Source: DASZHJ01 sp035507155 (GTDB lineage Bacteria > Pseudomonadota > Alphaproteobacteria > ATCC43930 > CGMCC-115725). Taken from it: a stretch of 64,000 bases of DNA. Positions 24,228 through 32,925 of the stretch are shown here, piece after piece. The notes beneath the pieces were generated by a model. That model was not told where the DNA came from. It worked only from the letters and a program-made list of their open reading frames with translations, and ran no database searches. The DNA lies in contig DATJOK010000163.1 of NCBI GenBank assembly GCA_035507155.1, forward strand, positions 15,058 through 79,057, read 5' to 3'. Each line of letters starts with the position of its first letter. Positions within the stretch are counted from its first letter, which is position 1. The position numbers were made by a program, and so were the translations under genes.

Positions 24228-25703
24228 ATGAGTTTTGCCGACCTCGGCCTTTCGCCCGAAGTTCTTCAAGCCGTGCGCGACGCCGGCTACGAGACCCCGA
24301 CCCCGATCCAAGAGCAGGCAATCCCGTACATTCTGATGGGCCGCGATGTCCTGGGCTGCGCTCAGACCGGCACCGGCAAGACCGCGGGCTTCACGCTTCC
24401 CATGATCGACATCCTGGCGCGCGGACGCGCGCGAGCCAGGATGCCACGCTCCCTCATCATCGAGCCGACCCGCGAGTTGGCGGCGCAGGTGTCGCAGGCC
24501 TTCGAGGTCTACGGCAAGCAGCACAAGCTCAGCATGGCGCTCTTGATCGGCGGCGAGAGCTTCACCGACCAGGAGAAGAAGCTCGATCGCGGCGTCGATG
24601 TGCTGATCGCCACGCCCGGCCGCCTCATCGACCTCTACGAGCGGGGCAAGATCCTGCTCTCCGACACCAAGATACTGGTGATCGACGAGGCAGATCGCAT
24701 GCTCGACATGGGTTTCATCCCCGACGTCGAGCGCATCGTCAGCCTGATCCCGAAGATCCGGCAGACGCTGTTCTTCTCCGCAACCATGCCGCCGGAGATC
24801 CGGCGTCTGGCGGATGCCTTCCTGATGAATCCGAAAGAGATCACCGTGGCCCCGCCCGCCTCGCCCGCGGAAACGGTGGCGCAGCATCTGCTGGTGGTCG
24901 AGCCGATCGACAAGCGCGAGACGCTGCGGCGCCTGATCCGCCACGAGGACGTCAAGAACGCCATCATCTTCTGCAATCGCAAGCGCGACGTCGACATCCT
25001 CAACCGCTCGCTGGTGAAGCACGGCCTCGACTCTGCCGCCCTCCACGGCGACATGCCGCAATCGAAGCGCACCGAGACCCTGGAGCGCTTCAAGAACGGC
25101 GAAATCCGCATCCTGGTAGCGAGCGACGTGGCGGCCCGCGGCCTCGATGTCCAGGGCCTCTCCCACGTCTTCAATTTCGACGTGCCGCATCACGCCGAGG
25201 ACTATGTGCATAGGATCGGCCGCACCGGCCGCGCCGGCAAGCCCGGCCGCGCCTTCACCCTGGCGACGCCCGAGGACGGCAAGGCGGTCGCCGCGATCGA
25301 GGCGCTGATCCGCAAGCAGATCCCGCGCGAGACCCTGGGCGACATGCCGGCGGTGGAGTTGGGCGCGGAAGAGAGCGACGGTCAGCGGCGGCACGGTCGT
25401 GGCGGCCGCGGCCGTGGCCGCGACAATCGTGGCGGACGCGACCACCGCAGCGAGCGGCCGCGCGAGCCGGCTCCCCGGCGCGAGGAAGCGCGCGTCCAGA
25501 CGGAGCCACGCGAGCGCGAGCGACCTGCTCCGCGGCTTCCGGCCCGCCCCATCCGTCCCGAGGACGGCAGCGAGGGCGCGCGGGTGATGCCGCTGCCGGT
25601 CGCCATCGAGCGCGATCACGACGGCGGCGACCAGCGCGTGATCGGCTTCGGCGACCATCTGCCGGCCTTCCTGCGGCGGCCTGTTCGGGTCGCCGGCGCC
25701 TGA
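24228..25703 (+). CDS. rhlE: DEAD-box ATP-dependent RNA helicase (RhlE type)
   Basis: Unwinds RNA duplexes, typically in ribosome assembly or mRNA turnover. 491 residues with all core motifs in order: Q motif FADLGLSPEVLQAVRDAGYETPTPIQ, motif I AQTGTGKT (about 47-54), Ia PTRELAAQ, Ib TPGR, motif II DEAD (about 152-155), III SAT, IV IIFCNRKRD, V VASDVAARGLDV, VI HRIGRTGRAGKPG. The last 110 residues are an Arg/Gly-rich and Glu-rich disordered tail (GRGGRGRGRDNRGG), typical of RhlE-like proteins and likely to bind RNA. A TTGACA promoter lies upstream. Confidence 0.92.
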   Translation: MSFADLGLSPEVLQAVRDAGYETPTPIQEQAIPYILMGRDVLGCAQTGTGKTAGFTLPMIDILARGRARARMPRSLIIEPTRELAAQVSQAFEVYGKQHKLSMALLIGGESFTDQEKKLDRGVDVLIATPGRLIDLYERGKILLSDTKILVIDEADRMLDMGFIPDVERIVSLIPKIRQTLFFSATMPPEIRRLADAFLMNPKEITVAPPASPAETVAQHLLVVEPIDKRETLRRLIRHEDVKNAIIFCNRKRDVDILNRSLVKHGLDSAALHGDMPQSKRTETLERFKNGEIRILVASDVAARGLDVQGLSHVFNFDVPHHAEDYVHRIGRTGRAGKPGRAFTLATPEDGKAVAAIEALIRKQIPRETLGDMPAVELGAEESDGQRRHGRGGRGRGRDNRGGRDHRSERPREPAPRREEARVQTEPRERERPAPRLPARPIRPEDGSEGARVMPLPVAIERDHDGGDQRVIGFGDHLPAFLRRPVRVAGA

Positions 25704-25737
25704 GTAGAATGGGCTCCACGCAGCGGGAGCGGAGCCC

Positions 25738-25995
25738 ATGAAGGCCATCTTCGTCATGGTGAAGTGCGAGCTCGGCAAGGCCTATCAGGTTGCCGACGAG
25801 GCCGTGCTCGGCATGGAGCAGGTATCGGAGGTCTATTCCACCTCCGGCCAGTACGACCTCCTGATGAAGTGCTATCTCCCCGACGACGCCGATATCGGCC
25901 ATTTCGTCGTCGAGAAGCTGCAGAAGCTCCCGGGCGTGAAGGACACCTTCACCATCACCGCCTACAAGGCCTTCACCGAGGACAAGTCGGCATAG
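25738..25995 (+). CDS. Stand-alone Lrp/AsnC ligand-binding (RAM) domain protein
   Basis: 85 residues, corresponding only to the C-terminal effector domain of Lrp/AsnC regulators, with no helix-turn-helix. KAIFVMVKCELGKAYQVADEAV, VSEVYSTSGQYDLLMKC and LPGVKDTFTITAYKAF fit the alpha-beta sandwich that binds amino acids and forms dimers and octamers. It may modulate a full-length Lrp by mixed assembly, or act as an enzyme-like ligand sensor. Follows the helicase by 34 bases on the same strand. Confidence 0.85.
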   Translation: MKAIFVMVKCELGKAYQVADEAVLGMEQVSEVYSTSGQYDLLMKCYLPDDADIGHFVVEKLQKLPGVKDTFTITAYKAFTEDKSA

Positions 25996-26169
25996 TCTGC
26001 GCGAGTCGACTCGCGTCCTGGCGATTCGTCGCCAGGATGCGGACCATCGCCGCTTGTTTGCCTCGCCCGCTCCGGCGTAAATGCATCGGGGCCTACCGGT
26101 TGTTCCGGCGGGACACCTCCGCTGGCTCCCGGACAGGCGCGGGCATTCCTCGCCGCGGGAGAGATCGCC

Positions 26170-26979
26170 ATGAAGGGCAGCGACATCCGAACCCAGCACC
26201 TCCGCTGGAGCATCGACGGCAAGGTCGGCACCGTCACCCTCGACCGGCCGGAGCGCAAGAATCCCCTCACCTTCGAGAGCTACGGCGAGTTGCGCGAGCT
26301 CTTCCGTCTGCTCACCTATGTCGAGGACGTAAAGGCCGTGGTGCTGACAGGCGCCGGCGAGAACTTCTGCTCCGGCGCCGACATGCAAGAGGCGATCGGG
26401 CCGCTCACGCGGCAAGCGGTCAGCGGGCTGATGGAATTCACCCGCCTGTCGTCGGAGGTGGTGAAGGCGATGCGGCTCTGCCCGCAGCCGATCATCGCCG
26501 CCATCGATGGCATCTGCGCCGGCGCCGGCGCGACCCTGGCGATGGCCGCCGATCTCCGGTTCGGCACCCCGCGCAGCAAGGTTGCCTTCCTTTTCGTCCA
26601 CGTAGGGCTTGCCGGCTGCGACATGGGGGCCTGCGCCCTGCTGCCGCGCATCATCGGCGAGGGCCGTGCCGCCGAGCTCCTCTACACCGGACGCGCCCTT
26701 GGCGGCGAGGAAGCGGAGCGCTGGGGCTTCTTCAACCGGCTCTGCGAGCCCGCCATGGTGCAGGGCCTTGCCGCGGAGATGGCCGAGAGCCTGGCCCAGG
26801 GGCCGAGCTTTGCCCACGGCCTCACCAAGCGGATGCTGCATCTGGAGCGCAGCCTCAGCCTGGAGCAGGCGCTCGAAGCCGAAGCCCAGGCACAAGCCCT
26901 CGCCCTGCAGAGCCAGGACTTCCGCCGCGCCTACGAGGCCTATACCCAGAAGCGCCCGCCGGTATTCGAGGGAAATTGA
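26170..26979 (+). CDS. Enoyl-CoA hydratase/isomerase (crotonase) family protein
   Basis: 269 residues, cytosolic acyl-CoA enzyme. Crotonase markers: VTLDRPERKNPLTFESY, oxyanion hole LTGAGENFCSGADMQE and GICAGAGATLAMAADLRFG, and VHVGLAGCDMGACALLPRIIG. The second catalytic Glu seen in enoyl-CoA hydratases is not at its usual place (Asp in GCDMGA), so the reaction could differ. A good ribosome site (GGGAGAG) precedes ATG 26170. No other fatty-acid or aromatic degradation genes are adjacent. Confidence 0.85.
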   Translation: MKGSDIRTQHLRWSIDGKVGTVTLDRPERKNPLTFESYGELRELFRLLTYVEDVKAVVLTGAGENFCSGADMQEAIGPLTRQAVSGLMEFTRLSSEVVKAMRLCPQPIIAAIDGICAGAGATLAMAADLRFGTPRSKVAFLFVHVGLAGCDMGACALLPRIIGEGRAAELLYTGRALGGEEAERWGFFNRLCEPAMVQGLAAEMAESLAQGPSFAHGLTKRMLHLERSLSLEQALEAEAQAQALALQSQDFRRAYEAYTQKRPPVFEGN

Positions 26980-27168
26980 GGATCATAAGGCGCTTAAGCC
27001 GCGATATTGACCTCAGGTATCACGCGAAGTCGGATTGGTTTCGCGCTTTGACTCAATGTATTGCCGAAGACTGCCGACGTGAGATTTCACGTTAGCGAAA
27101 GCCGTCATCGTCGCGCCGCGATTCGGGTTTCGTTCCGTCCTGTTCACGATCTGGCGCCAGACGCCGGC

Positions 27169-27579
27169 TCACGGGTGCAGAGACAGGCCCTTCAATATCT
27201 TATCTGCAAGCTTTCGATCGGCGTGGAAGGCCATGCCGGCGAGCTTCAGATCCGGCCCGCTGGTCGCCATGACAGCGGCACGGTTGTCGACGTCGTTTCC
27301 AGTGCCGAAGAGCGCTTCGGTGAAGATTGCGAGCTTCACCTTGCGCTCCATCGCCCGCTCGTAGGCGGCGCGGACCGCCGCCGCCGGGCCGGTGAAGACC
27401 AGCACCGGCTGGCGGAACATCGGCAGGTAGATGTTGCCGGAGCCATCCACGTAGTTCTCGCCGGTGGTCTCGCTCTGGCGCGCGGCGATGCCGCTAACCA
27501 GAAACGCGGTCATGTTAAGCTTCTGCCAGGTCGGCAAATCCTCACGCACGACGACGGCGATCTTGGTATCGAATCTCAT
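27169..27579 (-). CDS. DUF2000 family protein
   Basis: 136 residues, cytosolic. Opens with TKIAVVVREDLPTWQKLNMTAFLVSGIA, and continues YVDGSGNIYLPMFRQPVLVF, both typical of DUF2000 (peptidyl-tRNA hydrolase-like fold). Divergent from an AraC-type regulator gene with a 99-base gap holding a perfect inverted repeat, so it is a plausible target of that regulator. Biochemical function unknown. Confidence 0.82.
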   Translation of the reverse strand: MRFDTKIAVVVREDLPTWQKLNMTAFLVSGIAARQSETTGENYVDGSGNIYLPMFRQPVLVFTGPAAAVRAAYERAMERKVKLAIFTEALFGTGNDVDNRAAVMATSGPDLKLAGMAFHADRKLADKILKGLSLHP

Positions 27580-27592
27580 GCGGTGCGAGGCT

Positions 27593-27611
27593 CCCGGTTA
27601 TCCTGACCGGG
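27593..27611. promoter_or_regulatory. Inverted repeat between DUF2000 and araC-type genes
   Basis: CCCGGT-N7-ACCGGG, a perfect six-base-arm repeat in the divergent gap. AraC-family proteins usually bind direct repeats, so a dyad here is only a weak operator candidate. Confidence 0.25.
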
Positions 27612-27678
27612 CCAAGCCTAGGATCGCCGGTCCCCGAGGGATTGTACCGCCGTGCTCTGCCCCGTGCCGGGAAGGCCC

Positions 27679-28524
27679 ATGAAAGCGCCGCGCCAGGAAT
27701 GGACCGACTACCGGGTCGCTCCCGATCGCGGCATCGAGCTGCTGCACGCCCATTACGTCCATCACAACTACGAGCGCCACGCCCATGACGCCTACGCCCT
27801 CGGCATCACCGAGAGCGGCGTCCAAAGCTTCACCTACCGCGGCGTATACCATGCGAGCGCTGCCGGGACGGTGCTGGTCCTGTTGCCAGGCGAGGTCCAT
27901 GACGGCCATGCCGGCGCTCCGGAGGGTTTCACCTACCGCATGCTCTACATCGAGCCCCGCGCCGTTGCCGAGGCGCTCGCCGATGCGATGGAGCACCCTG
28001 CGGCGCTTCCCTTCGTCCCGCAGCCGCTGCTGCGGGATGGCACGCTCGCAGCGCTGATCCGGAGCCTGCATCAATCGCTGTCGGAGCCGGCCGCGGCGAT
28101 GGAGCGCGACGTGCATTTCCAGCGGATGGTGATCGCGCTCGCCGTGCTCCATGCCGACGGCGTCCACCGGCTCCCGCGCCCCGGTGCCAGTCCGCAGGCG
28201 ATCGGGCGCATGCGCGACTTTCTGCATGCCAACTTCGCCGCCGACGTCTCGGCGACGGAGCTGGCCGCGGTCGCCGGCATGAGCCGGTTCCACGCCAGCC
28301 GTCAATTCCGGCGGACCTATGGAATGGCGCCGCATGCCTATCTCCTGAAACTCAGGCTGGCAGAGGCACGCCGCCTGATCGCGGCCGGCGAGCCCCTCGC
28401 AGCCGCCGCGGCGGGCGCCGGCTTTGTCGATCAGAGCCATCTGAGCCGGCGCTTCAAGGGTGCTTTCGGCATCACGCCCGGGCAGTTCGCGCGGGCGGCC
28501 CGCGACGGGGCTATTCGATGGTGA
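27679..28524 (+). CDS. AraC-family transcriptional regulator
   Basis: 281 residues: an N-terminal cupin-type effector domain (HNYERHAHDAYALGITESGVQSF with conserved His residues, GTVLVLLPGEVHDGHAG) and a C-terminal double helix-turn-helix (ATELAAVAGMSRFHASRQFRRT, then AAAAGAGFVDQSHLSRRFKGAF and PGQF). ATG 27679 is chosen over GTG 27652 because GGGAAGG lies before it. Divergent from DUF2000 and overlapping the end of a convergent lipoprotein gene by 14 bases. Likely responds to a small molecule; none identified. Resembles AraC regulators controlling LysE-type exporters, but the nearest LysE gene is 4 kb away. Confidence 0.88.
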   Translation: MKAPRQEWTDYRVAPDRGIELLHAHYVHHNYERHAHDAYALGITESGVQSFTYRGVYHASAAGTVLVLLPGEVHDGHAGAPEGFTYRMLYIEPRAVAEALADAMEHPAALPFVPQPLLRDGTLAALIRSLHQSLSEPAAAMERDVHFQRMVIALAVLHADGVHRLPRPGASPQAIGRMRDFLHANFAADVSATELAAVAGMSRFHASRQFRRTYGMAPHAYLLKLRLAEARRLIAAGEPLAAAAAGAGFVDQSHLSRRFKGAFGITPGQFARAARDGAIRW

Positions 28525-28792
28525 CGCCGCCCTGGCTGTCGATGTGACAATCGACGTCGACTGCCGAATTACCCCATTGAACCAGCAGCGGCACAACGGT
28601 GTTGCCGTAGAAATCGCGACGTGCGGGCCTCTGGGCCTGGACGATGAAGCCGAGGGCGCGCGCCTGCTGGGTGCAGGCGTCGGTCGGAACCGGCTCGCCC
28701 GCCTCTCCCGCCGGCGCCGATGCGGGCTCCGATGCCTCGGTGCATCCGACGAGCACCAGACCCAGGGCGAACAGCAGCACGATGAGCCGCAT
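28511..28792 (-). CDS. Small lipoprotein
   Basis: 93 residues from ATG 28792: lipoprotein signal MRLIVLLFALGLVLVGC with lipobox LVGC, then an acidic Ala/Pro/Glu linker and a C-terminal region with two further Cys (TDACTQQ, VDCHIDS) that could form a disulfide. A longer start at 28813 would spoil the signal. No family recognised. Overlaps the convergent AraC gene by 14 bases. Confidence 0.6.
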   Translation of the reverse strand: MRLIVLLFALGLVLVGCTEASEPASAPAGEAGEPVPTDACTQQARALGFIVQAQRPARRDFYGNTVVPLLVQWGNSAVDVDCHIDSQGGVTIE

Positions 28793-28942
28793 CAAGGTCC
28801 CCAGCTCCATCAAATCCGCCCGCCAATCTGGCCCGCCGGGGCCGGGAAGGCAATGGAGGGCGCCTCCGAATCCCCTTGAGCGACCGGCGTCGCGCCGCTA
28901 ACCATCGCCCGCTGGAGAGCGTCGGAGCGAGAAGGAATTTGG

Positions 28943-30166
28943 ATGAGCGCTGAGCCTCGGATCGTGATCGTCGGCGCGGGCCACGCGGGAGGCCGCGCCG
29001 CCGAGGCCCTGCGCGGCGCCGGCTTCAAGGGCGAGGTCCTGCTGATCGGCGAGGAGCGGCATCCGCCCTACGAGCGGCCGCCGCTCTCCAAGGAGCTGCT
29101 CGCCGGCACGATCGATGTCGAGAAGATCTACGTGCGTCCGCCCGCCTGGTACGGCGAGCATGGTATCACCCTTCGTCTCGGCACCCGGGTCGGCGAGATC
29201 GATCGCGGCGCGCGCCGCTTGCGCCTCGAGGGCGGCGGCAGCGAGGCCTACGATCTGCTTCTGCTGACGACGGGCGCGCGACCCAGACTGCTCCGCGGGC
29301 CTGGCGCCAAGAACCCGCATGTTCTCTACATCCGCGACATCGATCACACGCTGGCCCTCCGCCCGCGACTGGGACCCGGCCGCCGCATCGCGGTGATCGG
29401 TGCCGGCTTCATCGGTCTCGAGGCTGCCGCCATCGCCCGCAAGAGCGGTGCCATGGTGACCGTGATCGAGATGGCGCCGCAGCCGCTCGGCCGCGTCGCG
29501 GCGCCGGAGATCGGCGCATTCTTCGCCGCGCTGCATCGCGAGCATGGCGTCGAGCTCCGCCTCGCGACCGGCGTCGCCGCGATCGAGGAGAGCGGCGAGG
29601 GCCTGCGCATTCTCCTCACCGATGGCGCCGCGATCGAGGCGGATCTCGCCATCGCCGGCATCGGCGCGGTGCCCAATACCGAGCTGGCCGCCGCCGCCGG
29701 CCTCGCCGTCGAGGATGGCATCGTCGTCGACGAGTTCGGCCGCAGCTCCGATCCCGCGATCTTCGCCGCCGGCGACGTGACCCGGCATTTCAATCCGATC
29801 CTCGGCCGGCGGATCCGCCTGGAGGCGTGGCAGAACGCCCAGAACCAGGCGATTGCCGTCGCCAAGATCATGGCCGGAGGAAACCAGCCCTTCGCCGAGG
29901 TGCCGTGGTTCTGGACCGATCAATACGATGTGAACCTGCAGATCGCCGGCACGCCGGAAAGATGGGACGCGCTGGTGCGGCGCCCCGGCCCCAATCCGCG
30001 CGCCTTCACCCTCTTCTATCTGCAGGAGGGATGCGTCGTCGGCGCCAATACCGTCAACAACCCGCGCGACATGCGCTTCGCCAAGCTGCTGATCGAGCGC
30101 GGCCGGCGCGTGGAGCCCGAGCGCCTCGCCGATCCCGCCCGGAAACTGCAGGATCTCGCCAAATAG
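28943..30166 (+). CDS. FAD-dependent ferredoxin reductase (Rieske-type oxygenase reductase family)
   Basis: Transfers electrons from NAD(P)H through FAD to a ferredoxin. 407 residues with two dinucleotide folds: FAD site IVIVGAGHAGGRAAEALRGAGF at the start, NAD(P)H site IAVIGAGFIGLEAAAIARKSG (about 149), and the FAD-closing motif IFAAGDVTRHFNP. PPYERPPLSKELLAG is typical of the toluene/biphenyl dioxygenase reductase and putidaredoxin reductase group. A Rieske ferredoxin gene follows after 121 bases, a natural electron acceptor, but no terminal oxygenase is present. Confidence 0.88.
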   Translation: MSAEPRIVIVGAGHAGGRAAEALRGAGFKGEVLLIGEERHPPYERPPLSKELLAGTIDVEKIYVRPPAWYGEHGITLRLGTRVGEIDRGARRLRLEGGGSEAYDLLLLTTGARPRLLRGPGAKNPHVLYIRDIDHTLALRPRLGPGRRIAVIGAGFIGLEAAAIARKSGAMVTVIEMAPQPLGRVAAPEIGAFFAALHREHGVELRLATGVAAIEESGEGLRILLTDGAAIEADLAIAGIGAVPNTELAAAAGLAVEDGIVVDEFGRSSDPAIFAAGDVTRHFNPILGRRIRLEAWQNAQNQAIAVAKIMAGGNQPFAEVPWFWTDQYDVNLQIAGTPERWDALVRRPGPNPRAFTLFYLQEGCVVGANTVNNPRDMRFAKLLIERGRRVEPERLADPARKLQDLAK

Positions 30167-30287
30167 CGCCCGTCCGGCGGGCGCTTGCCAAAGCCGGAGG
30201 CGGCGGCAAATATCTCAGCCTCACTAGCGAGGAACTCAGCGTGCAAGAACAGTGGCAGGGCGCCGGCGCGGCGCACGGAACGATCTG

Positions 30288-30608
30288 ATGGCAGACAGCG
30301 GGAACTGGGTGACCGTGGCGTCGCGCTCGGCGCTCGGCGAGGGCGACATCAGCGGCGTTGCGGTCGGCGAGACGCAGATCGCGCTCTACAACGTCGGCGG
30401 CGAGATCTACGCCACCGACAATATCTGCAGCCACGCCTATGCGCTGCTCTCCGACGGTTGGCTTGACGGCGAGGTGATCGAATGCCCGCTGCACGCGGGC
30501 CGTTTCGAGGTCAAGACCGGCAAGGGCCTCGGCCCGCCGATCCCCTGCGACATCAAGACCTTTCCGGTGCGGATCGTCGGCGACGACGTGCAGGTGCAGG
30601 TCGGCTGA
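30288..30608 (+). CDS. Rieske [2Fe-2S] ferredoxin
   Basis: 106 residues. Cluster ligands are clear: first pair in CSHAYALLSDGWLDG (Cys-x-His) and second in IECPLHAGRFEVKTG (Cys-x2-His). This is the soluble ferredoxin type that feeds aromatic-ring dioxygenases or other Rieske oxygenases. The preceding reductase gene would supply electrons. ATG 30288 is preferred to an earlier start. No oxygenase lies nearby, so the final acceptor is encoded elsewhere or differs. Confidence 0.9.
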   Translation: MADSGNWVTVASRSALGEGDISGVAVGETQIALYNVGGEIYATDNICSHAYALLSDGWLDGEVIECPLHAGRFEVKTGKGLGPPIPCDIKTFPVRIVGDDVQVQVG

Positions 30609-30619
30609 GCGGAATACCG

Positions 30620-30949
30620 CTACCGAACGGCGGTACCAAGCTGCCAGAGGATGCCATAATTCATGATGGGCCGCTCGAAAGTCACGCCCTTCTCGACGAA
30701 TTGCCGGGCAAGGTCGAGCATCGGCTGAAAGCGATCCATCTGCCGCGCATCGTCCAGGCTGCGCCAGACGCTCACATTGCTGAGCGACGAGGTGATTTCG
30801 TCCGCACCGGCGAAATAGGCCAGGCAGCCTGGCATGGCGGTGATGCCGGGCAGGAGCACCGTCGCCGCGGCGTCCATCATCTCCTTGAACATGGCAAAGT
30901 CCTCCGCCCGGCAGCGGAGGATAGACACGCGAACCACCGGCGCAGACAT
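30620..30949 (-). CDS. Antibiotic biosynthesis monooxygenase (ABM)-fold protein
   Basis: 109 residues, a single ferredoxin-like ABM domain: VVRVSILRCRAEDFAMFKEMM, GITAMPGCLAYFAGADEITSS, SNVSVWRSLDDARQMD, then a C-terminal helix. Such proteins form dimers and include monooxygenases acting without cofactor, haem-degrading enzymes and many with unknown role. Key residues are not distinctive here. Convergent with the Rieske gene, 11 bases apart. Confidence 0.72.
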   Translation of the reverse strand: MSAPVVRVSILRCRAEDFAMFKEMMDAAATVLLPGITAMPGCLAYFAGADEITSSLSNVSVWRSLDDARQMDRFQPMLDLARQFVEKGVTFERPIMNYGILWQLGTAVR

Positions 30950-31136
30950 GGAAGGCCTCCTCTGCAGGTCAGATGCGGCATTGACCAGCATATTTCGATG
31001 CGTCAGGCTCCGCACATGGTCGTGATCGACGGCATGCGCAGCGGCAACGGGCGACTTAGCAAGCCGGCCTCCTGATCGGAGACCGGCACTTCGCCGTCTT
31101 CCCTGCCCTTGCCCGCCTCGAGAATGCTCGCGACCC

Positions 31137-32084
31137 ATGCCAGATCCCGCGCCCGCTCCCTGCACGTCGCCCCGGCCGAGCCGCGTCGGCATTGCCGCCT
31201 TCTACGACACGCCCTACGCCCTGCTGGTTCTCGCCGTGCTGTTCTGGGCCGGCAATTTCATCGTCGGCCGCGCGGTGCGCGACGCGGTGCCGCCGATCGC
31301 CCTCGCCTTCGGGCGCTGGACCGGCGGCTTTCTCCTGGTGATGCTGTTCGCGCACCGTCATCTGGCCCGCGATCTCCCGCGCCTCCTGCGCTCGTGGCGG
31401 ATCATGCTGCTGCTTTCCGCCACCGGCATTGCCGCCTTCAACAGCTTCATCTACACGGGCCTGCGCACTACGACGGCGATCAACGCCGCGCTCGAGCAGT
31501 CGGTCATGCCTGTCGTGATCCTGCTCTACTCCTACCTGCTCTTCCGCGAGCGGGTGAGCGCGGCGCAGCTCGCCGGCGTGCTGATCTCGCTCGTCGGCGT
31601 CGTCGTCATCGTCACCCGCGGCGAGCCGCTGGCGCTCTTTCATATTCCTCTCAACGTCGGCGATGCCTGGGTGCTGGCGGCGGTCCTCGCCTATGCCGCC
31701 TATTCGGCGCTGCTGCGGCTCAGGCCCGCGGTGCACCCCAGCAGCTTCGTCGCCTCGACCTTCCTGCTCGGCGCGCTGATGATCGCGCCATTCTTCGTCT
31801 GGGAGGAACTCTCGGGAGACGTCCTGCAATGGCGCCCGGCAACCTTCCTCGCCATCGGCTATGTGGGCATCTTCCCGTCGGTGGTGGCCTATTTCTGCTA
31901 CAACCGCGCGATCGAGCTCATCGGCGCCAACCGGGCAGGACAGTTCATGCACCTGATGCCGGTGTTCGGCAGCGTGCTGGCGATCTTGCTGCTGGGGGAG
32001 CAGTTCCGGCTCTTTCACCTTGGCGGCGCGCTGCTGATCTTCGCCGGCATCGTGCTGGCGATGCGGCGGCATCCGCTAGGTTAG
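31137..32084 (+). CDS. EamA/DMT-family exporter
   Basis: 315 residues with ten hydrophobic segments in two EamA repeats: LLVLAVLFWAGNFIVGRAV opens repeat 1, AAINAALEQSVMPVVILLYSYLLFRER-like segment ends it (TTTAINAALEQSVMPVVILL), and WVLAAVLAYAAYSALLRLRP starts repeat 2, ending VFGSVLAILLLGEQFRLFH. Drug/metabolite transporter superfamily; substrates are often amino acids or nucleotides but cannot be named. Stands alone with an AT-rich region just downstream. Confidence 0.9.
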   Translation: MPDPAPAPCTSPRPSRVGIAAFYDTPYALLVLAVLFWAGNFIVGRAVRDAVPPIALAFGRWTGGFLLVMLFAHRHLARDLPRLLRSWRIMLLLSATGIAAFNSFIYTGLRTTTAINAALEQSVMPVVILLYSYLLFRERVSAAQLAGVLISLVGVVVIVTRGEPLALFHIPLNVGDAWVLAAVLAYAAYSALLRLRPAVHPSSFVASTFLLGALMIAPFFVWEELSGDVLQWRPATFLAIGYVGIFPSVVAYFCYNRAIELIGANRAGQFMHLMPVFGSVLAILLLGEQFRLFHLGGALLIFAGIVLAMRRHPLG

Positions 32085-32236
32085 TATAAGAATTAATCGC
32101 GCATTGAATTGTTGCGGGACGTGCGGCCGCGCCGGCGGAGAGCCCGGCCGAGGATGCCTTTCGACGCCTGGCCGAGGGCAACTGCCCGCTTGTTCGCTAG
32201 AGCTTTCCGTGCAGAGAATACGACAAGCCAACGACT

Positions 32237-32872
32237 CTACCGCTGTTCGCTCGCGATCCGAAGTCCGAGAGCGATCAGCACCGCGCCGGTGATGCCCTCG
32301 ACGACGCAACGGATCCGCGGCCGCCGCAGCACGTCGCCCGCGAGCGTGACGGCGGCGGCATAGACCGCGAGCCAGATCAGTGTCATCGCCGAGAACACCA
32401 GGCCCAGCGACATCAATCCGAGAAACGACGCATCGCCGCCGGGCGCGAACTGTGGCAACAGGCTGGTGAAGAAGGCGGCCATCTTGGGATTACCGAGGTC
32501 ATTGATGACCCCTTGCCGGAACGCTCGCAGCGGCGACAGGCGCCCCGCGACGCCATTGCCCCCGGCGGCCGATTTGAGCCCGCCGGGACGCATCAGCTGC
32601 CACAGCGTCTGCAGGCCGAGGACGATCAGATAGGCGGCGCCCAGCAGCTTGATCGCGGCGAAGACCGGCGCCGAGGCGACGATCAGCGCCACCAAGCCGA
32701 GGCTGGTGGCGAGCGCCCAGATCGCCTGCCCCACCGAAACGCCGAAAGCCGTGGAGACGCCCGCGCGGCGGCCGCCGGCCAAGGTATTGCGCACGGTGAG
32801 CGCGGTATCCGGCCCCGGTGTCACGATCACCAGGATGGAGATGCCGAGGAATGCCCAGAGCTGCGCCGACAT
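32237..32872 (-). CDS. LysE/RhtB-family amino-acid exporter
   Basis: 211 residues, six membrane segments. Family signature at the start: LGISILVIVTPGPDTALTVR followed by NTLAGGRRAGVSTAFGVSVGQ, then the central NDLGNPKMAAFFTSLLPQF. These exporters remove excess amino acids such as homoserine or threonine from the cytosol. Start 32872 fits the family; the alternative ATG 32890 adds six residues, and neither has a strong ribosome site. Follows the PAS-domain gene on the same strand. Confidence 0.88.
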   Translation of the reverse strand: MSAQLWAFLGISILVIVTPGPDTALTVRNTLAGGRRAGVSTAFGVSVGQAIWALATSLGLVALIVASAPVFAAIKLLGAAYLIVLGLQTLWQLMRPGGLKSAAGGNGVAGRLSPLRAFRQGVINDLGNPKMAAFFTSLLPQFAPGGDASFLGLMSLGLVFSAMTLIWLAVYAAAVTLAGDVLRRPRIRCVVEGITGAVLIALGLRIASEQR

Positions 32873-32925
32873 GCGCGGAAGTTTCGGCATACGGATCGAC
32901 GGCGTCAAGCCGTCGGGCAGCGGGC

